From: Sphingomonas sp.
Lineage (GTDB): Bacteria > Pseudomonadota > Alphaproteobacteria > Sphingomonadales > Sphingomonadaceae
NCBI RefSeq assembly: GCF_017304615.1
Contig: NZ_JAFKLZ010000001.1
Coordinates: 1,533,957-1,597,956, forward strand
Length of the DNA: 64,000 nt
Direction: 5' to 3'
The notes under the pieces were generated by a model that ran no database searches, had not been told where the DNA came from, and saw nothing but the letters and a program-made list of their open reading frames with translations. Shown here piece after piece: positions 47,708-59,008 of this stretch; position 1 is the first letter of the stretch; each line of letters opens with the position of its first letter. The position numbers were made by a program, and so were the translations under genes.

Positions 47708-48913
47708 GTGTCACAATCAAGCAATAGAGGCTCGGATGCCGCGCCGCCCGCTATCGGGGGATTTTCGGAGCGCGTCCCGGGGAGCCGTTTCATTCGTCAG
47801 ATCGCCGCCTTGCCGTATCGGGTCGACGGGCCGTCGATCGACGCGCCCGTCCGGGTGCTGTTGATCACCAGTCGCGAGAACAAGCGATGGGTGATCCCCA
47901 AAGGCAACCCCACGCCCGGCATGGCGATTCACGCCGCCGCCGCCCTGGAGGCCGACGAGGAAGCGGGCGTGCGCGGCCTGGTGTGTCCGACGCCGCTAGG
48001 CTCGTACCGCTACCGCAAGCGCCAGCGCAACGGCGCTTCGTTGATGGTCGACGTCGATGTCTTTCCGCTCTCGGTCAATCGAGAGTTGGATAATTGGAAG
48101 GAACAGGCGGAGCGCGAGCGCCGCTGGGTCTCGCTGTCGGAAGCCGCCGAGATGGTCGAGGAGCCGGATCTCGCCGATCTCATCCGGTCGTTCGGCCCGA
48201 CCGAATTCAAAGCCGCGACCAAGCGGCTCGGCGTGATCGCCGCCACCCAATCGAGGATCAGTCCTATGTTCGCCTGGTTTCAGCGCCTCTTGCCCAAGCA
48301 GGGCAATTTCTTCGAGATGTTCGAGGCGCATGCGGTCACAATCGTCAGCGCCGCGGACGCGATGGCGCGGCTCGTCGCCGGAGAGGGCGGCACGGTGAAC
48401 GACCATGTCCGCGAAGTGATCGAACGCGAACACGATGCCGACAACATCACGCGCGAGGTGCTGAAGACCGTCCGCGAAACCTTCCTGACGCCGTTCGATC
48501 GCAGCGCGATTACCGCGCTGATCGGATCGATGGACGACACGATCGACGAAATGCAGGCCGCTGTGCTCGCGATGGACCTTTATGAGGTCAGGGATTTCGA
48601 TCAGGAAATGAAGGACATGGCGGCGATCATCGTCGATGCCGCACGACTGACGGCGGAAGCGATGCCGCTGCTGCGCGATGTCGGCCGCAACGGCGCCCGG
48701 CTTCACGAATTGACCGAGCGGCTGGTGCGGATGGAAAGCCATGCGGACGAAATCCACCGCGCGGGGTTGAAGCGCGCCTTCACGCAATATGGCCCCAAGG
48801 ATCCGATGCGTTTCTCCGTCGCGCGCGAGATATTCAAGCATCTCGAGCGGATCGTCGACGCGTTCGAGGATGTCGCCAACGAGATCGACGACATCGTAAT
48901 CGATCACGCCTGA
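47708..48913 (+). CDS. Nudix domain fused in frame to DUF47 (PhoU-like) domain
   Basis: 401 aa from the GTG at 47708, the first plausible start after the divergent gene. Residues about 30-180 are a Nudix domain of the diphosphoinositol/diadenosine polyphosphate type: KRWVIPKGNPTPGMAIHAAA then ALEADEEAGV. In the box Glu, Glu-Glu and Gly are kept, but the usual Arg before the first Glu is Leu. From MFAWFQRLLPKQGNFFEMFE (codon 48266) the protein continues as DUF47, the PhoU-like partner of phosphate transporters. There is no stop codon between the two parts. A ribosome site precedes the internal ATG, so a free 215-aa DUF47 protein may also be made. pit follows 15 bases downstream. Confidence 0.8.
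   Translation: MSQSSNRGSDAAPPAIGGFSERVPGSRFIRQIAALPYRVDGPSIDAPVRVLLITSRENKRWVIPKGNPTPGMAIHAAAALEADEEAGVRGLVCPTPLGSYRYRKRQRNGASLMVDVDVFPLSVNRELDNWKEQAERERRWVSLSEAAEMVEEPDLADLIRSFGPTEFKAATKRLGVIAATQSRISPMFAWFQRLLPKQGNFFEMFEAHAVTIVSAADAMARLVAGEGGTVNDHVREVIEREHDADNITREVLKTVRETFLTPFDRSAITALIGSMDDTIDEMQAAVLAMDLYEVRDFDQEMKDMAAIIVDAARLTAEAMPLLRDVGRNGARLHELTERLVRMESHADEIHRAGLKRAFTQYGPKDPMRFSVAREIFKHLERIVDAFEDVANEIDDIVIDHA
48253..48268 (+). promoter_or_regulatory. Internal ribosome-binding site and ATG for the DUF47 part
   Basis: GAGGA at 48253-48257 lies 8 bases before the ATG at 48266 inside the Nudix-DUF47 reading frame. Translation from here gives a 215-aa protein of normal DUF47 length, so this site decides whether the two domains are made fused, separately or both. 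Confidence 0.5.
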
Positions 48914-48928
48914 TCGATCGCTCACCAC

Positions 48929-49942
48929 ATGCACGAACTCGCCCTCCCCCTGCTGATCGGCCTGATCTTGGTCGCGCTGGCGTTCGATTTCCTGAACGGC
49001 CTGCACGACGCGGCGAACTCGATCGCCACGGTCGTATCGACTCGGCTGCTCAAGCCCGTTCACGCGGTCCTGTTCGCCGGCGTATTCAACTTCGCGGCCT
49101 ATTTCCTGACGCTCGCCTTCCCCGCCTTGCACAAGGTTGCAGAAACGATGGGTAAGGGATTGATCGATAAGAACTTGGTGACACCCGGTGTTGTGTTCGG
49201 CGCGCTTGGCGGGGCGATGTTCTGGAACGTCATCACTTGGCTGAAGGGCATTCCGTCATCCTCCAGCCATGCTTTGGTCGGCGGAGTGATCGGCGCGGGC
49301 GTGGCACATGCCGGCTTCGGCGCGATTCAGTGGGGCGGGCTCAACAAGACATTGCTGTTCATCGTCCTGTCGCCGCTGATCGGCATGGCGGTGTCGATGT
49401 TCGTCATGCTGGTGAGCAGCTGGCTGTTCAGGAGCGCCACCACCAAGACATCCGAACGAAGTTTCCGTTTCCTGCACTTGCTGTCCTCCGCCGCCTTTTC
49501 GCTAAGTCACGGCCTCAACGACGCGCAGAAGACGATGGGCATCATCACCGTTCTGTTGTTTTCGACCGGCCACCTGGCGGGCAAGTTCGAGATTCCGCAC
49601 TGGGTCGCGATCAGCTGCTACCTCGCAATGGGGCTCGGTACGCTGTCGGGTGGGTGGAAGATCATCGAGACGATGGGCAGCCGCATCACCAAGCTGTCGC
49701 AGCATCAGGGGTTCAGCGCGTCGCTCGGCGGGTCGATCACCATCTTCGGCGCGAGCCTGCTCGGCATCCCGGTATCGACCACTCATACCATAACCGGCAG
49801 CGTGATCGGAGCCGGCGTCGCGCGGCGTGCGTCGGCGGTGCGCTGGGGCGTGGCGCAGAACGTCGTGATCGCGTGGATTATCACCATCCCCGCCAGCGCC
49901 GCCGTGGGCGCGATGTTCTACCTGCTCACGCGCATCTTCTAG
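48929..49942 (+). CDS. pit: Inorganic phosphate transporter, Pit family
   Basis: 337 aa inner-membrane carrier for metal-phosphate symport with about ten hydrophobic helices. The duplicated PHO4 signatures are present: FDFLNGLHDAANSIATVVST near residues 21-40 and SHGLNDAQKTMGIITVLLFS in the second half, along with GIPSSSSHALVGGVIGAG and GIPVSTTHTITGSVIGAG. It starts 15 bases after the Nudix-DUF47 gene. DUF47 partners are commonly encoded next to Pit and are thought to adjust its activity. Confidence 0.95.
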   Translation: MHELALPLLIGLILVALAFDFLNGLHDAANSIATVVSTRLLKPVHAVLFAGVFNFAAYFLTLAFPALHKVAETMGKGLIDKNLVTPGVVFGALGGAMFWNVITWLKGIPSSSSHALVGGVIGAGVAHAGFGAIQWGGLNKTLLFIVLSPLIGMAVSMFVMLVSSWLFRSATTKTSERSFRFLHLLSSAAFSLSHGLNDAQKTMGIITVLLFSTGHLAGKFEIPHWVAISCYLAMGLGTLSGGWKIIETMGSRITKLSQHQGFSASLGGSITIFGASLLGIPVSTTHTITGSVIGAGVARRASAVRWGVAQNVVIAWIITIPASAAVGAMFYLLTRIF

Positions 49943-49989
49943 CCGGCGAACGGCATCGCAGCGCTCCTTTTCCGCGACGCCCGAATGCC

Positions 49990-50298
49990 TCAAGACAATT
50001 TCGCGACCAGGTGATCAAACACCGCCGGGTGTAGCGGATGGTTGAACTTGCAGCCGACCACGTCGCGATTGCGCCACATGACGGTCGCCTCCAGCCCCTG
50101 CAATCCCGGTATCGTCAACCACACGATCGCGCCCGGATCGAGCGAAGGATGCGCTTCCGCCTGGAAACCGGTGGTCGACAGGTTGACCAGGTGTACGTGA
50201 AACTTGTTCGACCGTCGGTCGCGCAGCATTGCCGCCGTGCGGAAGGGCGCGCGGCGGCGACTTCGATTGTCCCCCCCGGCGTCGTCAGGCTCAGTCAC
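49990..50298 (-). CDS. PilZ-domain protein
   Basis: 102 aa from a GTG at 50298. The c-di-GMP-binding signature is present: RRRAPFR (RxxxR) at residues 14-20 and NLSTTGF ([D/N]xSxxG) near residue 39. The remaining strands (PGAIVWLTIPGLQGLEATVM) fill a single PilZ domain, so this is a stand-alone PilZ protein. A GGDEF/EAL protein is encoded at 53980-55662. The 184 bases 50299-50482 hold no feature I recognise. Confidence 0.9.
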   Translation of the reverse strand: MTEPDDAGGDNRSRRRAPFRTAAMLRDRRSNKFHVHLVNLSTTGFQAEAHPSLDPGAIVWLTIPGLQGLEATVMWRNRDVVGCKFNHPLHPAVFDHLVAKLS

Positions 50299-50482
50299 CC
50301 GAAACGGTCCCTCGGTTGTCGCTAACTCTGCCGTACGGCAGCATCGATACCAGTCCGGGCAGAGTTACCATCGCGCCGGCTCCGCGAACCGGGCCACGCC
50401 GATCCGGGGAGAAAACGCGATCATACAAATTACTCAACAATTGCCGGCGGCGCGCAGTTCCCCCTAGCGTTGCCCGCGCCGA

Positions 50483-50914
50483 TCACTGCCTCGAATTATA
50501 TCGTTGGCAAGCCACTTTGTCACCCGCGACGCACGCCTTGTAAAGCGCCATGCGTTCTTCGTTGCGGCGTCGGATTTCGGCGTTCCTCGCCTCATTGTCG
50601 CGCACTTGGCGGCGATAGGCCTCCATCTTGGCATCGTAGTCGGAAATCGATTTATCGACGCTCGCCTTGTACGCCTCCTTGTCGCCGATGATCTTGCGAG
50701 TCTGGGCGTCGGCGGCGGCGGCCGCATCGGCGTTCGCCGCAGCGGCCCCCGCGCTGTCGTCGGACTTGGGCGGCGCGACCGGCGCCGAGGCGGAGGCGCC
50801 GGAGCCGCCCTGCCGGATCGCGGGCTCGGTCTGTTGCGCCCGGAGCGGCGGCGACGCGACGAGAATGACCGCACTCATAACGGCAGCGGCAAAGAGCATG
50901 ACCGGTTTCCGCAT
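50483..50914 (-). CDS. Exported hypothetical protein with coiled-coil C-terminus
   Basis: 143 aa from the ATG at 50914 ([20 protein letters not shown]); a start nine codons upstream lacks the ribosome site GAGGGGGAA seen here. Signal peptide at about residues 1-26. An Ala/Ser/Pro-rich linker (residues 30-75) precedes a charged coiled-coil stretch ([20 protein letters not shown] and [20 protein letters not shown]). Two Cys lie near the end ([14 protein letters not shown]). Function unknown. Confidence 0.7.
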   Translation of the reverse strand: MRKPVMLFAAAVMSAVILVASPPLRAQQTEPAIRQGGSGASASAPVAPPKSDDSAGAAAANADAAAAADAQTRKIIGDKEAYKASVDKSISDYDAKMEAYRRQVRDNEARNAEIRRRNEERMALYKACVAGDKVACQRYNSRQ

Positions 50915-51285
50915 ATTCCCCCTCACCGAAGCCAAGCACACCGCGCGCTCGTCGTATGCTTAACGCCGCTTTTCCGATCACCGAGCGACGAGTCAAGGCG
51001 GCTGCGCGGGCCGTGCGCTTGCGGCCTCCCCGATCAGGGAATCCGCTATGGCTCCCCCAAGCAAGTGAAGACTGGATAATAGTGGTCCGGTTACCGAACT
51101 TCGCTGTTTTGCTCCCGATACTCGCCTCCCCAACCCTTCCCCTCCCTCCACCCCCCTGCTATCGGCCCCCTCGACTCTCGCATTCGCCCGTCCGGGCGCG
51201 CCCGCGCGAGGGGCCGGCCATGCGCCTCAGCCCCCGCCTCCCCGCCGCGCTCGCGATTGGCCGCATCTCAGGGGAAAGGACCCGC
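50915..51285 (+). other. Gene-free region upstream of acnA
   Basis: 371 bases between the hypothetical gene and acnA. The acnA frame stays open back to 50956, but this upstream part does not resemble aconitase and I treat it as leader. A GGATAAT at about 51074-51080 could be part of a -10 element, but I see no matching -35. Confidence 0.4.
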
Positions 51286-53976
<2,691 letters not shown>

Positions 53977-53979
53977 CGA

Positions 53980-55662
53980 TCAGCCTGCCATCGCCTCGTC
54001 GTCCTGGTCGCCGCTGCGCGACCAGGCGATCAGCGTATCCTCGGCCATCGGTGCGGCCAACGCAAAGCCCTGAACGACATCACAGCCGATGATCCGTAGG
54101 ATCTGGGCCTGGTCGACCGTTTCGATGCCCTCGGCAACGGCCTCGCAGCCCAGGCCGTGGATCAGCCCGATCATCGACTGCGCGATCTGACGCGCCTCGG
54201 CCCGGGAAGCGATGTGTTCGATCAGGCTGGCGTCGAGCTTGATCCGGTCGATCGGCAAAGTGCGAAGGCGCGCGACGCTCGAATTGCCGGTGCCGTAATC
54301 GTCGATCGTGATCGTCGCCCCGTCGGCGCGCAAAGCCGCGATCGCTTCGATCACGTCGTTGCTGCAGTGCATCGCCAGCGTTTCGGTGATCTCCAGTTCG
54401 AGCAGCCGCGCGGGTGCCCCCGCCGCGTGCATCGCGTCGCGCAGGCGGCGGAAGAACATTGCATGGTCAAGCTGGCGCTGGCTGATGTTGATCGCCAGCC
54501 TTTGCTCGATACCGGCATCGGCCCAGCGACGGATCGTCCGCGCGACCTCCGCGCTCACCCATTCGCCGATCTCGACGATCAGCCCGGTCTCTTCCGCACG
54601 CTGCAGGAAGCTGGCGGGCAGCTTGATCCCCTCAGACGGGTGGTGCCAGCGCAACAGCGCTTCCGCCGCGACGATCCGGCCGTCCGTGAGCGCCATTTGC
54701 GGCTGATAGACCAAAGTAAACTGGCCGCGGTCGATCGCATTGCGCAGATCGATCTCGAGTTGCGCCCGGTCGGTGAGCTGAGCCGCAAGTTCGTCGGAGA
54801 AATGTTCGGCGCGGCCACGGCCGCCCGCTTTGGCGTGGTACATTGCCGCGTCGGCGGCGCACATCAAGTCGTGAAGCGTTGTGCCGTGAGCCGGGCGTAG
54901 CGCGATGCCGATCGACGCGCCGATTTCGACATCGGCGCCGGCCAGATCGAACGCTTCAGTCAAGGCATAAAGCACGCCGCGCGCGATCCGCGCCGCCTGG
55001 TTCGCGTCGTCGAGCTTGGGAAACAGCATGGTGAATTCGTCGCCCGCCAGCCGCCCGATCAACGGCTTGCCGATCCCGCCGCCCGCCGTCACGCTGTCGG
55101 CGACTGCGCGCAACCGGTTGGCGACCATGCCGAGCAGCACGTCGCCCGTCGCGTGACCCATCGTGTCGTTGACCGCCTTGAACCGATCGAGGTCGATGAA
55201 CAGCAGCGCCGCGACATCGCCCCTCGGCATTTCGGACAATTGACGTTCCGCGACTCGCCGGAAATGCGTGCGGTTGGGCAGGTTGGTGACTGGGTCGTAC
55301 ATCGCGAGTCGGTGTACGCTGTCGAGATTGGCGGCGACTTGCTGGAACAGTCCGTCCATGGCCTGCGCCAGATGCGGCACGACGACGCCCACTTCGGGCG
55401 GCACGGGGCTTTCCAGATCTCCCCTCGCCGCTTCCGCGATGCGTTCGATCGCCGAGTCGAGCGCACCTGCCGTGGTGCCGATCGCCCGCTCCGCGGCCGC
55501 CCAGGAAAACACGGCGCACACGATCGCCGGGGCCAGCGCGCGAGTCATGTTGTCGAGGCTGAGCGACCCCTGCGATGTCGCGAGCACGGCGAGGATGAAC
55601 ACCACCGCGCCGGCGCACAAAGCGAAGGTGATCGCCCGGCCTTTCAGCGATGCTGATTCCAT
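53980..55662 (-). CDS. Membrane GGDEF-EAL dual-domain c-di-GMP protein
   Basis: 560 aa. Two N-terminal hydrophobic segments (about residues 10-28 and 42-60) precede a short helical linker. The GGDEF domain (about 110-285) has its signature as RLAGDEFTML, that is AGDEF, so diguanylate cyclase activity is possible but reduced or lost; no RxxD inhibitory site is seen. The EAL domain (about 300-550) has AEALLRW, EITETLAMH, DDYGTGNSS and EGIETVDQ with all usual metal and catalytic carboxylates, so phosphodiesterase activity is likely. Its neighbours do not suggest a specific target. Confidence 0.95.
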   Translation of the reverse strand: MESASLKGRAITFALCAGAVVFILAVLATSQGSLSLDNMTRALAPAIVCAVFSWAAAERAIGTTAGALDSAIERIAEAARGDLESPVPPEVGVVVPHLAQAMDGLFQQVAANLDSVHRLAMYDPVTNLPNRTHFRRVAERQLSEMPRGDVAALLFIDLDRFKAVNDTMGHATGDVLLGMVANRLRAVADSVTAGGGIGKPLIGRLAGDEFTMLFPKLDDANQAARIARGVLYALTEAFDLAGADVEIGASIGIALRPAHGTTLHDLMCAADAAMYHAKAGGRGRAEHFSDELAAQLTDRAQLEIDLRNAIDRGQFTLVYQPQMALTDGRIVAAEALLRWHHPSEGIKLPASFLQRAEETGLIVEIGEWVSAEVARTIRRWADAGIEQRLAINISQRQLDHAMFFRRLRDAMHAAGAPARLLELEITETLAMHCSNDVIEAIAALRADGATITIDDYGTGNSSVARLRTLPIDRIKLDASLIEHIASRAEARQIAQSMIGLIHGLGCEAVAEGIETVDQAQILRIIGCDVVQGFALAAPMAEDTLIAWSRSGDQDDEAMAG

Positions 55663-55727
55663 TACGCTTCTAATTTCCCCGCTACGCGCGAAACACGCCC
55701 AATTGCGGGGATTTAGGCCTGAAAGGG

Positions 55728-56285
55728 TTAAAATTTCGGTGAAGCGCGGGGACGTCTCAGCACGATATAGAGCGCACCGACGCCGCCATGCAGAGGACTC
55801 GCCCCGCGCACCGCGGCGATCGCGTCGGCATGACGCGAAGCGTGGAGCCAGTCACCCACCGCCGCGCGAATCGCGCCGCGCCCGTGGGGCCGCTCGCTGT
55901 CACGCCGCGGCGGCTTCCCCGTTATGAGCAGGATCACGCGGTCCCCGCGCATGCGCGAGCGCTCCAACGCCTGATCTAGAATCGCATGTGCGGAATTCAG
56001 CGTGTGGCCGTGTAGATCGACGGTCGCGTCCGGCTCAATCGAGCCGCGCGCAAGGCGGCGGTCCCAGGAGGCGTCCAGGGTAACGCCGGGCGCGCGCGAC
56101 TTGCTATTCGCTGGCGGAGGTTGGACCGTAGGTGCCTTCCTTGCGGGCGGCGTCAATTTGCCGCGGGATTTGACGCCCGGGTCGATGTCGATCGGCTTGA
56201 CCGCCTGCCCGGGCAACGGCGTCACGGTTGCCATCACGCGCGCCCACAGCGCCGCTTCGTCAGGGCTGAGGCGTCGTCCCGCCAC
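55728..56285 (-). CDS. Smr-domain nuclease-like protein
   Basis: 185 aa from a GTG at 56285 with the ribosome site GGGAGGGG. The first about 85 residues are Pro/Lys-rich and likely disordered. The C-terminal Smr domain (about 90-180) has VDLHGHTLNSAHAILDQALE, ILLITGKPPRRDSERPHGRG, and GGVGALYIVLRR, the motifs of the MutS2-type small endonuclease domain. It lies after mltA, with a 26-base overlap of coding regions, the order seen in many alphaproteobacteria. Confidence 0.92.
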   Translation of the reverse strand: MAGRRLSPDEAALWARVMATVTPLPGQAVKPIDIDPGVKSRGKLTPPARKAPTVQPPPANSKSRAPGVTLDASWDRRLARGSIEPDATVDLHGHTLNSAHAILDQALERSRMRGDRVILLITGKPPRRDSERPHGRGAIRAAVGDWLHASRHADAIAAVRGASPLHGGVGALYIVLRRPRASPKF

Positions 56286-57501
56286 TCGCCCCTCCCTGCA
56301 ACCGTGCCAGCGTACCGCGCGGCACTAGGATAAAAGCCGTGCCGCGAGCGGACATGCCGCCCGCAATCGCTTCCGCCTCCCGCCCGCTGCCCCAGAAGGT
56401 ATCGATTCGGTTGCTGCCCTTGATCGCCCCGCCGGTATCCTGGGCGATCCACAGCCCGGTCGCGTCGATCCGGTCCATCGACAGGAAGACTGGCGCGCCG
56501 AGGGGGATGAACTTGGCGTCGGCGGCGACGGTGATGCCGCCGGTGACGGGCAAGCCCAGCGCGCCCAGCGCGGGGCCGTCGAGCACGCGAAAGAACACGT
56601 AGGATCTGTTCTCGCGCATGATGTCGCGGCCCTGCACAGGATTGGCGCGCAGCCAGGCAACGATGTCCTGCATCGACGCGCGGCCCGGCTGGAGCAGACC
56701 GCGATCCTTCATCAACTTGCCGATACCCGTGTAATCGCGCCCGTTCTGGCTGTCATATCCGATACGGAAGGTCGATCCGTCGGGTTGGCGGACGTCGCCA
56801 GAACCTTGCACCTGCAGGAAGAACAGCGCGACCGGATCGGCAGCCCAGCCGATGATCGGCGCATTGGTCATCGCGCCACTCTCGATCTGCGCGCGGTCGT
56901 AATAGGGAACGAAATTCCTGCCATCGACGCGCCCGCGGATCGACTTTCCCTTCAGTGAGTCCGAGAACTTGCCGAGATCGACATCGATCAGGTCGGTCGG
57001 GCGGCCGTAGATCGGCACGTCATAGCCCTTGCGCCGCTCGCGCGAGCCGAGGATTTCGGGAATATAATAGCCCGTCGCGAACGCCTTGCCGTCGCCGACC
57101 TGCACCGTTTCGAAGTTGGTGGCGAAGAAGGCCTGAGGGTCGCTCGCAGTCTGCGCCGCGGTGCAGGCGGGCTGCCAGTCGGCACCGCGCGTCAGGCCCG
57201 ACTGGTCGGCGCGCCGCATCAGTTCGCGGCAACTCAGACGGAATGCGGCGAGCGCCTTCGCTGCCCGCACCCGGTCGAGGCCGAGTGAAGACACCGCCGG
57301 CCCGGCGATGAGTCCAGCGCCTGCCGCATTGGTGCCGCCCGCTACGGCGTTGTTGTTGGTGATCGGCGGCAACGGGGTCGAGGCGACCGGCCTACGAACC
57401 GGCGCCGGAACGGACGCGCTCGGCGACCCGGGCGGCACGATCCGGCCGCTACAGGCCGAAAGCAACGCCGCCGAAACGAGAACAATGGACCATTTCGACA
57501 C
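56260..57501 (-). CDS. mltA: Membrane-bound lytic murein transglycosylase A
   Basis: Cleaves glycan strands of peptidoglycan with 1,6-anhydro ring formation, 413 aa. I prefer a GTG at 57501, with GGGAGCGGA upstream, giving MSKWSIVLVSAALLSACS with the lipobox SAC; an ATG at 57519 is possible. The MltA domain begins near residue 80 and has GYYIPEILGSRERRKGYDVP. The C-terminal 3D domain has IAQDTGGAIKGSNRIDTFWG with the catalytic Asp. It is a lipoprotein of the outer membrane. The end overlaps smr by 26 bases. Confidence 0.93.
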   Translation of the reverse strand: MSKWSIVLVSAALLSACSGRIVPPGSPSASVPAPVRRPVASTPLPPITNNNAVAGGTNAAGAGLIAGPAVSSLGLDRVRAAKALAAFRLSCRELMRRADQSGLTRGADWQPACTAAQTASDPQAFFATNFETVQVGDGKAFATGYYIPEILGSRERRKGYDVPIYGRPTDLIDVDLGKFSDSLKGKSIRGRVDGRNFVPYYDRAQIESGAMTNAPIIGWAADPVALFFLQVQGSGDVRQPDGSTFRIGYDSQNGRDYTGIGKLMKDRGLLQPGRASMQDIVAWLRANPVQGRDIMRENRSYVFFRVLDGPALGALGLPVTGGITVAADAKFIPLGAPVFLSMDRIDATGLWIAQDTGGAIKGSNRIDTFWGSGREAEAIAGGMSARGTAFILVPRGTLARLQGGASGGTTPQP

Positions 57502-57651
57502 GCTATCCGCTCCCATCATGCCCGGCAGCTAATGACCGGACATGGAGTCCGACACAAGGTTTCGGGAGTGACGGGAGGCCAAAGCTCTCGGCCCGGGTCG
57601 TCGTTTCCGCGAGGCCAGGTGAAGCGGACGTGGGCGACGCTAACGTAGCGC

Positions 57652-58302
57652 CTACGCTTCGTCGGTGTCCGCGAGCTTCCAGTTCGGATCGCCGCTCTTT
57701 AGCGTGCGTGAGAACGTCCAGACATCGTGCGTCACCGTCGCATCGGTCAGCGATCCGGCGATTAGCTTACCCTCGGCATCGCGCGTCACCGCTGCGATGT
57801 CGGCGTCGAACGCCACGGTGATCCGTACGCTCCGGCCGGACACGGTCGCTTCGGTAATCAATGCGCGATCGATCGACACCAGGCGATTCTCCAGCACATG
57901 CCCAGCCTCGCCGCGCGCCTTGATCGCGTCACCGAATGCGTCGCGGACGTGGTCCTCGGTCAGCCAGTCAAGCGTTTCCGTATCGCCCTTCCAGAACGCT
58001 TCGAGGATCATGCGATAGGCGTTCTTCGCTCCGTCAAGGAAGCCGGCGACGTCGAACGACGGATCGGCCGCGATCAGCGCGCGAAGGCCCGATTGTGCCC
58101 GCGATTCAATCGCTTGCGGCCCTTGGTCACGCGCCTCCGGGGCGGCGTCGGCAACGCGCGGGATCGTCAGCGGCGGGGCCGGACGATCGTCGGTCGGGTT
58201 TCGCAGGACCTGCTCATGCCCGGTACGTTTCCCGAGCACGGCATAGAGGCGCAGCCCCAAGAAGACGGCAACCATCGCGAGTATGACGATATAAACGAGC
58301 AC
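57652..58302 (-). CDS. Tim44-like domain membrane-anchored protein
   Basis: 216 aa from a GTG at 58302 with AAGGTGGAG at good spacing; the same frame could start at ATG 58356. One N-terminal transmembrane segment (MLVYIVILAMVAVFLGLRLY), a Pro-rich linker, then a Tim44/TimA domain (about residues 90-210: FLDGAKNAYRMILEAFWKGD and DHVRDAFGDAI). It is the bacterial homologue of a mitochondrial import component; its bacterial function is not settled. It diverges from secB. Confidence 0.9.
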   Translation of the reverse strand: MLVYIVILAMVAVFLGLRLYAVLGKRTGHEQVLRNPTDDRPAPPLTIPRVADAAPEARDQGPQAIESRAQSGLRALIAADPSFDVAGFLDGAKNAYRMILEAFWKGDTETLDWLTEDHVRDAFGDAIKARGEAGHVLENRLVSIDRALITEATVSGRSVRITVAFDADIAAVTRDAEGKLIAGSLTDATVTHDVWTFSRTLKSGDPNWKLADTDEA

Positions 58303-58480
58303 CGGAACTCCACCTTGACCAGAGTCCAACATAGGCACAAGAAACGCGCGATTCAAATACTGGGTCCAACGACCCGGCGTTGAAACGCTGCGAAGCGGCT
58401 GCTAGGCGCAGCGCACTTTGCGTTCTCGCGCATCACGCTGACACGAATTCACCAATTCACCTAGGAAAGTAACAGGGCAA

Positions 58481-58981
58481 ATGGACGATCAAGTTAACGC
58501 CGACGCGAACCTTCCTAACGGCGCCGACAATCTGCCGGCGATCGGCATGATCTCGCAATATGTGAAGGATCTGTCGTTCGAAAGCCCGAGCGCGCCGGCG
58601 ATCTTCCAGCAGCCGACCCAGCCCAATATCGACGTCGAGTTCGGCATCGCGGTCAATAAGGTGGCCGACGAAGTGCACGAAGTGACCGTCAAGATCGAGG
58701 TCAAGGCAAAGTCGGACGCGATGACCGCGTTCATCGTCGACCTGACCTATGCCGGCCTGTTCGGCGTGCGCAACGTGCCGGACGATCAGCTCCAGCCGTT
58801 CATGCTCGGCGAAGCGCCGCGCCTGATGTTCCCGTTCGCCCGCCGCATCGTGGCGGACGCGGTGCGCGATGGTGGCTTCCCGCCGCTGCTGCTCGACCCG
58901 ATCGATTTCGGCTCGCTCTATCTGCAGCAGTTGCAGGCGAAGGAAGCGGCCGAGGCCGAGGGTGCCGCGGGCAACGCCTGA
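58481..58981 (+). CDS. secB: Protein-export chaperone SecB
   Basis: Cytoplasmic tetrameric chaperone that keeps presecretory proteins unfolded and hands them to SecA, 166 aa. YVKDLSFESPSAPAIFQQPT near residues 27-46 and VDLTYAGLFGVRNVPDDQLQ with the C-terminal VADAVRDGGFPPLLLDPIDF are the SecB signatures. The end is an Ala/Glu-rich tail. secB is divergent from the Tim44-like gene and 27 bases upstream of murJ. Confidence 0.97.
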   Translation: MDDQVNADANLPNGADNLPAIGMISQYVKDLSFESPSAPAIFQQPTQPNIDVEFGIAVNKVADEVHEVTVKIEVKAKSDAMTAFIVDLTYAGLFGVRNVPDDQLQPFMLGEAPRLMFPFARRIVADAVRDGGFPPLLLDPIDFGSLYLQQLQAKEAAEAEGAAGNA

Positions 58982-59008
58982 CACCCTTCGGTCGTAAGGG
59001 ACCGTAAC

